Positions 1-4,779 of a stretch of 7,840 bases of DNA are shown here, piece after piece (within the stretch, counting starts at the first letter, position 1; every line of letters starts with the position of its first letter). The notes under the pieces were generated by a model. It had not been told where the DNA came from. It saw nothing but the letters and a program-made list of their open reading frames with translations, and made no database searches. Origin of the DNA: JAICWP01 sp035935775 (lineage in GTDB: Bacteria > Acidobacteriota > Terriglobia > Terriglobales > Acidobacteriaceae); contig DASYWT010000402.1 in NCBI GenBank assembly GCA_035935775.1, forward strand, positions 1-7,840, given 5' to 3'. Both the position numbers and the translations under genes were made by a program.

Positions 1-19
1 CACAAAGGCGCGCAATTCC

Positions 20-1072
20 ATGCTCAAAACCAGGAAGCCTCCTGAACCTCTCGCGCGCAAGCAGGCTCACGCTCGTCCGGATGGCTGGACGGACGTGCTG
101 GTCATCGGCGCGGGCCCTACCGGTTTGGCCTGCGCCATCGAGGCGCAGCGCGCAGGTCTGAAAGTGGTGGTGATTGACAAGGGCTGTCTGGTCAATTCGC
201 TCTTTCACTATCCCGCCAACATGACCTTCTTCACCACTCCGGAACTGCTGGAGATTGGCGGCATTCCCTTCAATACCGCCAACATGAAGCCCACGCGGCA
301 GGAGGCGCTGGAGTATTACCGCAATGTGGCCCAGCATTATCGGCTGAATGTTCATCAATATGAACTGGTGCAGACGGTGAGCGGGGAAGATGGCAACTTT
401 CGCGCCACCACGGTAGACCGCAAGGACGCGGTTCACGATTACTGCGCCCGCAAGCTCATCGTGGCCACCGGCTACTACGACTTGCCCAACTACATCGGCA
501 TTCCCGGCGAGGACTTGCCCAAGGTCATGCACTACTACAACGAGCCTCACCCCTACTACGACACCGATGTTATGGTGGTAGGCGCCAAGAACTCGGCCGC
601 CATTGCCGCCCTGGAGTTGTGGCGCCATGGGGCGCGCGTCACCCTGGTGGTCCGCGAGGAGGGCATTCACAACCACGTGAAGTACTGGATCAAGCCCGAT
701 ATCGAGAATCGCATCAAGAACGGCGAAATCCAGGCATTTTTCCGTAGCCGCGTGGTGGAGATCACGCCCGGCGCTGTGCGCATCAACACGCCGGAGGGCG
801 AGCAGGTTCTGAAGAACGATTTCGTTTTCGCCATGACCGGCTATCACCCCGATTACGATTTTCTGACCAGCATGGGCATCGAGCTTTCAGCGGAGCAGTG
901 CCGCCCGGTTTGTGATCCAGAAACCCTGGAGAGCAATGTGCCGGGAATTTACGTCGCAGGCGTGATAGTAGCCGGCTCGCGGACCAACGAGATCTTCATC
1001 GAGAACGGACGCTTCCACGGCCAACTCATCGCCGCTGATCTGCGGCAGAAGCTGGCCCACGGAGCAGCGTGA
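20..1072 (+). CDS. ypdA: YpdA-family FAD/NAD(P)-dependent bacillithiol disulfide reductase homologue
   Basis: A 350-residue cytosolic flavoprotein of the YpdA/Bdr family. Characterised Firmicutes members use NADPH to reduce oxidised bacillithiol. An N-terminal FAD-binding Rossmann motif (GAGPTG, residues 30-35) is followed by the family signature around residues 54-75 (KGCLVNSLFHYP, then MTFF). A VATGYY motif lies at 148-153. A second dinucleotide motif, GAKNSA, lies at 188-193. Late motifs are AMTGYHPDYDFL (271-282) and IFIENGRFHG (325-334). These blocks match my memory of Staphylococcus YpdA along its whole length. Firmicutes enzymes have a cysteine in the first motif (GGGPCG); here that position is Thr34. 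The start at 20 gives an extension of about 24 residues before the Rossmann strand, and no in-frame stop lies upstream within the window, so the true start could differ. A weak AAGG lies 11 bases upstream of the ATG. The gene converges on the glycosidase gene. The family call is firm; the substrate is inferred. Confidence 0.9.
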   Translation: MLKTRKPPEPLARKQAHARPDGWTDVLVIGAGPTGLACAIEAQRAGLKVVVIDKGCLVNSLFHYPANMTFFTTPELLEIGGIPFNTANMKPTRQEALEYYRNVAQHYRLNVHQYELVQTVSGEDGNFRATTVDRKDAVHDYCARKLIVATGYYDLPNYIGIPGEDLPKVMHYYNEPHPYYDTDVMVVGAKNSAAIAALELWRHGARVTLVVREEGIHNHVKYWIKPDIENRIKNGEIQAFFRSRVVEITPGAVRINTPEGEQVLKNDFVFAMTGYHPDYDFLTSMGIELSAEQCRPVCDPETLESNVPGIYVAGVIVAGSRTNEIFIENGRFHGQLIAADLRQKLAHGAA

Positions 1073-1086
1073 GCACCAAAAACCTG

Positions 1087-1261
1087 TTCACCACAGAGAC
1101 ACAGAGGCCCAGAGCAAAATTGACGATTGACGATTTCAGATTGACGAATGACTTTTGCTGCAGCTTCCGTGGGGCACAACTGCGAAACCTTTACCAATCG
1201 TCAATCGTAAATCTTCAATCTTCAATGATCTTTCTCTGTGTCTCCTTGTCTCCGTGGTGAA
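1087..1261. repeat. 175-bp imperfect inverted repeat between convergent genes
   Basis: This element nearly fills the gap between the two convergent genes. The outer arms, 1087-1114 and 1234-1261, match at 23 of 28 positions when one is reverse-complemented; both begin TTCACCAC and end CAGAG. The inner arms, 1119-1151 and 1194-1226, match at 27 of 33. About 42 bp of unpaired sequence (1152-1193) forms the centre. The inner arms contain 7-bp tandem units (ATTGACG or ATTGAAG), so the foldback is itself built of short direct repeats. I associate the outer arm's alternating CACAGAGACACAGAG style with dispersed repeats in Acidobacteriota and Planctomycetes genomes. It could act as a two-way transcription stop, or be a non-autonomous mobile element. 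It has no coding capacity; the short open frame across it is only the repeat read through. Confidence 0.75.
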
Positions 1262-1276
1262 GTGGTTTTCAACGCC

Positions 1277-2254
1277 TCAGCACCCCGGCAATCCCTTCTC
1301 AATCGCCGTTCCCTCCTCGTAATCGTTCCAGGTGTCAATCATCAGGAAAGGCAGGGGGCGGGAGTTGCTGTAGTAAGCGCGGAACATCCGCAGCGTGTCA
1401 TCGAAGGTTTTGCCGCAGCGGGGGCTGATGTGGCGGTTCTGGCTCCAGCCAGCGTGGGAGTCATCAAAACCCGGCCAGGCGGCGCCCACCGCGACCTTCC
1501 CCGGGTAGCGGGCAATCATGGTTTGATAGAAATTTTCCAGGTAGCGGCCGCCCCAATGTCTGCCATCAGGCGCCCAGCCCTGACTGCCTGGTCCCACCCA
1601 GGCGTAGAAGCCGTCGAAGGCTTCCGCATGGTTTTCGCCATAGGCTTGCGTGATCAGCAGTGGCCGGTCGGGCTCGGGCCATGAGTCCAGCGCCTGCCGC
1701 ACCTGGTTCCAGTCGGTGCCCGAGTTCTTGGGAAAAATGAAGATCAGCGGTCGCCCGTTGTAGCGCAGATAAGCATCGCGCGACGGTCCCGCTTGCGGCC
1801 CGATGTAGTGCTCATAGGCGTAGTGCAAGTCGTTCGCTACCGCGTCGGTTGTGGAGTCGGGAGTATCCACCGTCTCGTCATACTGGATGGCGGTCTCGAA
1901 ATCATTCTTCGCGGCCAGGTTCTGCAGCAGAGCGTAGTTATCGTCTTCAAACTTCTTGCCTGGGCCATACCAGTTGACGACGAACGCGGCAATGCCCAGG
2001 TTCTTGGCCTGTGTGATCTGCCGTTCTAGTGCCACAGGATCATTGGACGAGTAGCCCACACTCGCGTGGTTCCGCTGTCCAAACCACGGCTGGTAAGCGG
2101 CCAGGATCTGAGGCCAGGAGTTGGGCGCCGCCTCGGTGGTGGCGCGCAATGCTTCTCTGGAATTGGGCCGGTCGCAGGAGACCAGCGGCGCCATTGCCGC
2201 CGCAACAACGCAGGGAAAGAACAGTAAACGCAACCAGTAAGGGCCGATTTTCAT
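1277..2254 (-). CDS. Putative GH71/GH99-like glycoside hydrolase lipoprotein
   Basis: A 325-residue predicted lipoprotein. The N-terminus has a short basic region, a hydrophobic stretch (about residues 10-25) and a lipobox LVSC ending at Cys27, so the protein should be membrane-anchored outside the cytoplasm. The mature part resembles the GH71/GH99-type TIM-barrel enzymes: AAYQPWFG (52-59) for strand 1, GIAAFVVNWYG (87-97) for strand 2, then QYDETVD, RPLIFIFPKN (168-177), and a C-terminal MIDTWNDYEEGTAIEKG block (305-321). Characterised relatives cleave alpha-glucans or mannosides by endo action; the substrate here cannot be inferred. In GH99 enzymes I recall an NEWxEGT block with two catalytic glutamates. 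Here it reads NDYEEGT, so the first position is Asp311 and the second Glu314. The protein ends very soon after this block (GLPGC), as expected for a barrel that closes there. The upstream Shine-Dalgarno is weak. It lies 186 bp downstream of ssb on the same strand, with a repeat between, so cotranscription is uncertain. Confidence 0.75.
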   Translation of the reverse strand: MKIGPYWLRLLFFPCVVAAAMAPLVSCDRPNSREALRATTEAAPNSWPQILAAYQPWFGQRNHASVGYSSNDPVALERQITQAKNLGIAAFVVNWYGPGKKFEDDNYALLQNLAAKNDFETAIQYDETVDTPDSTTDAVANDLHYAYEHYIGPQAGPSRDAYLRYNGRPLIFIFPKNSGTDWNQVRQALDSWPEPDRPLLITQAYGENHAEAFDGFYAWVGPGSQGWAPDGRHWGGRYLENFYQTMIARYPGKVAVGAAWPGFDDSHAGWSQNRHISPRCGKTFDDTLRMFRAYYSNSRPLPFLMIDTWNDYEEGTAIEKGLPGC

Positions 2255-2355
2255 ACCAGGTTCAACGCCCTTAGATGACGGGAAGGGAAACGGTGTTGGT
2301 CAGAGCTGCGGGAGGAAAAAGATCAACGCACAAGTCACACATGCGAGACCGCGCC

Positions 2356-2431
2356 GTAGCGCCGGCGTCCTCGCCGGCTGTCGCGAGGGGCGTCTCGCCG
2401 CTGCGACGCGGGCGGGGCGCCCGCGCCACAG
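2356..2431. repeat. Compound GC-rich palindromic repeat downstream of ssb
   Basis: Three hairpins lie side by side in 76 bp. GCCGGC at 2361-2366 pairs with 2373-2378 across a 6-base loop. GCGAG at 2383-2387 pairs with CTCGC at 2394-2398 across a 6-base loop. CGCGGGC at 2407-2413 pairs with GCCCGCG at 2419-2425 across a 5-base loop. The first two loops contain a GCGTC/GGCGTC-type core. The block opens with GTAGC, and its style matches dispersed intergenic repeats I associate with Acidobacteriota. The last hairpin sits only 16 bp past the ssb stop codon (read on the minus strand) and may stop transcription or protect the mRNA end. No T-run follows it, so it is not a classical intrinsic terminator. 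Confidence 0.6.
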
Positions 2432-2440
2432 CGTCGAACC

Positions 2441-2908
2441 CTAGAACGGTATGTCTTCGTCGGTGATGGTGGTGGAGTGGGCCACGTCCTGTGCGGGGGC
2501 GCGCTGATCAAACTCGTTGCCACTGGCCGCGGTGCCGCGGCTGCGCCCCGCGGAAGCGCCCTCGCCCGCCTCGCGCCCGCCGCCCAGTAGCACCAGGTCT
2601 TGCGCCACGATCTCAGTCTTGTAGTGCTTTTGGCCGTCCTTGTCGTCCCAGGAACGCGTCTGCAGGCGTCCCTCAACGTAAACCGAGCGGCCCTTCTTGA
2701 GGTATTCGCCGACGATTTCGGCGGTACGCTGCCAGGCCACAATGTTGTGCCACTCCGTGCGGTCCTGCCACTGGCCGTCTTTGTCCTTGTAGCGCTCGTT
2801 GGTGGCCAGAGTGAAATTAGCCACCGCCGTGCCGCTGGGGGTGTATTTGACCTCGGGATCTTTGCCAAGATTGCCGATAAGGATGACTTTGTTAACGCTT
2901 TTCGCCAT
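2441..2908 (-). CDS. ssb: Single-stranded DNA-binding protein SSB
   Basis: A 155-residue bacterial SSB. It coats single-stranded DNA during replication, repair and recombination, and recruits partner proteins through its C-terminal tail. The OB-fold domain covers about residues 1-109. It begins with the classic VNKVILIGNLGKDPE (5-19), continues through NFTLATNERY, TEWHNIVAW (51-59) and GEYLKKGRSVYVEGRLQTRSW (67-87), and ends at KTEIVAQDLVLLGG. A flexible Gly/Ser/Ala/Arg-rich linker (about 110-147) precedes the acidic tip DEDIPF, the family's protein-interaction motif, so the gene is complete. Length is normal for the family. The start is backed by a strong Shine-Dalgarno 8 bases upstream. It is not next to rpsF or rpsR, its common partners in many bacteria, so it appears to be a stand-alone or second copy. 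Bacillus-like SsbA/SsbB paralogy cannot be judged here. Confidence 0.97.
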   Translation of the reverse strand: MAKSVNKVILIGNLGKDPEVKYTPSGTAVANFTLATNERYKDKDGQWQDRTEWHNIVAWQRTAEIVGEYLKKGRSVYVEGRLQTRSWDDKDGQKHYKTEIVAQDLVLLGGGREAGEGASAGRSRGTAASGNEFDQRAPAQDVAHSTTITDEDIPF

Positions 2909-2916
2909 GGGAGACG

Positions 2917-2924
2917 CTCCTCTT
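2917..2924 (-). promoter_or_regulatory. Ribosome binding site of ssb
   Basis: On the minus strand this reads AAGAGGAG, a strong Shine-Dalgarno, 8 bases before the ATG ending at 2908. It fixes the ssb start and excludes the overlapping frame-shifted reading of the same DNA. Confidence 0.8.
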
Positions 2925-3108
2925 GTGACCCCGTCCGCGCAAACCTGGGCCGGGAGACCGATGACTGCCGAGGCGGCTAGGGATTTGCCTCAATCTTAGC
3001 AGAAGCTCAGGCTGTGATTGCTCGGAAAAGCCGGTGGCCTGTGCTCGGCGCTTGGCCGTGCGCCCCCCCAAGCTGGACGCTCTCAGAACTCAGCCGTGCC
3101 GAACTCCA

Positions 3109-3362
3109 GCCCGAAAGGGCGAAATCGCTTTTAGCCCAGGGCGTCAGCCCTGGGTATCTGGTGCCCAATAATTGTTGCGCGACCGAGTCCCGCGAGGGAG
3201 CGCAGAACTGACGTTTTCGAAAGGGCTCGGCTTCAGCCGAGCCAATTAGGGCGGAAATCGTATTGGCCTTCAGGCCCTGAGGGACGTTCTCCTTCGAAGC
3301 GCCCCTCAGCGGCTAAAGCCGGATAGAATTTCCTGCCTCAATGGCGCAGCTGAAGCTGCGCC
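3109..3362. repeat. Array of short hairpins, mostly with tetraloops
   Basis: Seven palindromes occur in 254 bp, most with 4-base loops. GCCC-GAAA-GGGC lies at 3109-3120. CCCAGGGC-GTCA-GCCCTGGG lies at 3135-3154. TCCC-GCGA-GGGA lies at 3188-3199. GGCTCGGC-TTCA-GCCGAGCC lies at 3224-3243. GGCC-TTCA-GGCC lies at 3265-3276. CGGC-TAAA-GCCG lies at 3310-3321. GGCGCAGC-TGAA-GCTGCGCC lies at 3343-3362. A further pair, CTGAGGG (3277-3283) and CCCTCAG (3303-3309), flanks a central CTTCGAAG palindrome. Three stems are perfect 8-bp helices. The first two short stems carry GNRA-type loops (GAAA, GCGA) and each precedes a long stem, suggesting a two-hairpin unit that occurs twice. I associate these with dispersed Acidobacteriota intergenic repeats. 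Some may terminate the activase operon, which ends at 3456 on the minus strand. Confidence 0.7.
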
Positions 3363-3455
3363 CTTCCGAAATCCACTGTTACTTCGAGGTAAAGAACCTG
3401 CCGAGCCGTTCCGAAGTCCCCTCGTCGCTCGCACGGCGTACACGCAGATGCGACC

Positions 3456-4157
3456 TCAATCCGCCGCCATCGCCTGCTCAAACCGCGCCGGATATCGCCG
3501 CGGGTAAGGCTTTTTCTCCCGGTAGGAGCGCGCCAGTTCCAGGTAAATTCCCAGATCGCGACGCAATTCCGCCTGGGTGCCGTCGAAGTAGAAATTGCGA
3601 ATGGGGATCCCCCCGTAATCCTTGCTCAGCTTGGGATAGATGGCCTCGCTCACGATACCGTTCATACAGGTGAAGGGGCTGATATCCACAATTCCGTCGG
3701 CGCCGTGCAGCGCCAGGTAAGCCGCCTTGCCGATGCTCACCACCATCTCGCCCTCCGCTCCCGTCGCGGGCAGGTAGGGCCGAGCCAACTCCAGGACCTC
3801 GGTGATGTGCGGCTCCTCGTAACCGGCGAAATCCTCGGCAAACGGCGCCAGCAGCGCACGTTCATCGCTGTGCTGGATGTGGCTGCGTAGCGTGTTTTTC
3901 AGCATGTCGAAGGAGATCGTCCGGCCGACCAGGCGCAGCTTGCGGGCAACCTCTGAGTTGCAGTACCCGATCCACTCCGCGATGTCGGTGAGCCAGCCTT
4001 CGCCGCCCTGCAGTTCCAGGTTGCGCACCAGGTCGGCGTTGCTGAAGTTGTTCAGGCGGCAGAAAATTTCACCCACTACGCCGATCAGTGGCCGCTGCCG
4101 GTGATAGCTCGCGCGCACGCCGTGGAAGCGCACGCGCGCGCTGCATCGCTCCCACAA
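3456..4157 (-). CDS. C-terminal part of a frameshifted COG3581-like 2-hydroxyacyl-CoA dehydratase component
   Basis: This frame holds the C-terminal half of the activase's partner protein. Real homology seems to begin just after the first few residues, at RPLIGVVGEIFCRLNNFSNADLVRNLE (22-48), a hallmark block of this family. Later come VVSIGKAAYLALHGADGIVDISPFTCMNGIVSEAI (139-173), with Cys164 in the conserved PFxCM position expected to bind an iron-sulfur cluster, then YGGIPIRNFYFDGTQAE. The first about 20 residues (MWERCSARVRF) come from the frame overlapping the N-terminal half, so that ATG is unlikely to be a natural start. The 702-bp frame ends at a normal stop, and the C-terminal region has no internal damage. 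Together with the upstream half it would make a protein of about 440 residues. It is either half of a recently broken gene or an intact gene with a sequence error; separate translation as a stand-alone subunit seems unlikely because family motifs are split across the two frames. Confidence 0.7.
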   Translation of the reverse strand: MWERCSARVRFHGVRASYHRQRPLIGVVGEIFCRLNNFSNADLVRNLELQGGEGWLTDIAEWIGYCNSEVARKLRLVGRTISFDMLKNTLRSHIQHSDERALLAPFAEDFAGYEEPHITEVLELARPYLPATGAEGEMVVSIGKAAYLALHGADGIVDISPFTCMNGIVSEAIYPKLSKDYGGIPIRNFYFDGTQAELRRDLGIYLELARSYREKKPYPRRYPARFEQAMAAD

Positions 4158-4779
4158 GCGACTTCAGCTGGCAGGCGGTATCGGTGCAACCGGTCTCAAT
4201 TGCCTGGCAGAGATCGCCAACCGATTCGGCAAAAGCCTGGTCGGCGCTGCCGGCACTGATTTCATACGGCCGGGTTTGCAGCAGGGCCTTGCGCAGGATA
4301 TCGGCGGCCACCAGCGCCCGCCAGGCTGTGCGCTCAAACGTGCTGCCCAGGCTGGCGATATCACTATAGGCCTGCTGCGTGCTGGGCGCGTACACCTTCA
4401 CGCCGCCATACCCGGCCTGCTCGAATGTCTTACGCAAAAATGGAACATACTGGCCGAAACGGCAGGGCCCATCGGCGGCCGCCATAAAGAAGACCGTGTG
4501 CTCCGGGTCGGTCCCCGGCTGTTCCAGAATGCGCATGAAATCGCCAACCGTGATCTTGGCGGGATAACACTCGTCGCCGCTGGTGAATTTTCCTCCCAGT
4601 TCCAGCGTGCGCTGGTTGGAAGGCGGCGTGGGGTGCGCCGCCACACCGAACCAGCGAAAGATGGCGGCGAACGCCTCCACCGCGCCCTGCGCCATGGCGG
4701 GGATGTACACCGTCGTGCCCAGCAGCGGATGGCCGGCGGGCAGCGTGGGCTTCACACAGCGGTGGGAGCGGAGTTGCAT
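4069..4779 (-). CDS. N-terminal part of a frameshifted COG3581-like 2-hydroxyacyl-CoA dehydratase component
   Basis: This 236-residue frame holds the N-terminal half of a partner protein for the upstream activase. The family is related to the iron-sulfur reductases of 2-hydroxyacyl-CoA dehydratases and is often fused to, or next to, BcrAD-type activases. Visible motifs are TVYIPAMAQGAVEAFAAIFRWFGV (23-46), LELGGKFTSGDECYPAKITVGDF (59-81) with Cys71, and FFMAAADGPCRFGQYVPFLR (97-116) with Cys106. These cysteines are likely cluster ligands. Up to about residue 212 the sequence reads naturally. The last about 25 residues (ARALPRRARELSPAAATDRRSG) are out-of-frame readthrough, while the continuing homology sits in another frame. 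The ATG at 4779 overlaps the activase gene by 28 bp and has a Shine-Dalgarno 8 bases upstream, so translational coupling is expected. The activity and substrate are unknown. Confidence 0.75.
   Translation of the reverse strand: MQLRSHRCVKPTLPAGHPLLGTTVYIPAMAQGAVEAFAAIFRWFGVAAHPTPPSNQRTLELGGKFTSGDECYPAKITVGDFMRILEQPGTDPEHTVFFMAAADGPCRFGQYVPFLRKTFEQAGYGGVKVYAPSTQQAYSDIASLGSTFERTAWRALVAADILRKALLQTRPYEISAGSADQAFAESVGDLCQAIETGCTDTACQLKSLVGAMQRARALPRRARELSPAAATDRRSG
4111..4157 (-). other. Frameshift junction in the COG3581-like gene
   Basis: The two halves of the partner gene change frame here. The combined span 3456-4779 is 1324 bp, one base more than 441 codons, so one extra base or two missing bases would explain the break. 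The zone contains two GC dinucleotide tracts, CGCGCGCGC at 4133-4141 and GCGCGC at 4111-4116, which favour slippage in the cell or in sequencing. No heptameric slippery site typical of programmed frameshifting stands out, and no second lesion is visible in either half. Confidence 0.75.

Larger units (their letters stand above)
2909..3455. other. 547-bp gap without a gene, between ssb and the activase operon
   Basis: This gap lies upstream of ssb and downstream of the operon, so it must hold the ssb promoter, but I see no convincing -35/-10 pair. The first 200 bp (2909-3108) show only the ssb Shine-Dalgarno and a C-run at 3063-3069. From 3109 to 3362 it is a hairpin array, annotated separately. 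The final 93 bp (3363-3455) show nothing I recognise. Short open frames crossing the gap on the plus strand have no domain signature or Shine-Dalgarno, and parts of their length are palindrome sequence. Confidence 0.6.

Noticed and set aside
1238..1684. A plus-strand open frame of 148 codons opposite the glycosidase-like gene
   Set aside because: It is antisense to a gene with lipobox and barrel motifs, begins inside the inverted repeat, and has no recognisable protein features.
2407..2425. A classical intrinsic terminator for ssb
   Set aside because: The stem is strong and well placed, but no T-run follows on the minus strand, so I kept it only as part of a repeat.
2335..2868. A minus-strand frame of 177 codons overlapping ssb
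   Set aside because: It is ssb read in another frame, Arg/Pro/Ala-rich, and it runs into the palindromic repeat. The ssb frame has full family motifs and a strong ribosome binding site.
3135..3362. A CRISPR array
   Set aside because: The palindromes differ in sequence and spacing and are not separated by uniform spacers; no cas gene is present.
3341..3673. A plus-strand open frame of 110 codons beginning in the hairpin array
   Set aside because: Its start lies in a hairpin repeat and its second half is antisense to the COG3581-like gene; no Shine-Dalgarno or domain was found.
4752..4779. A second frameshift joining the activase and the COG3581-like gene into one fusion
   Set aside because: Related proteins can be fused, but here the downstream ATG has a well-placed Shine-Dalgarno and the activase ends naturally after its last conserved block, so an ordinary 28-bp gene overlap explains it.
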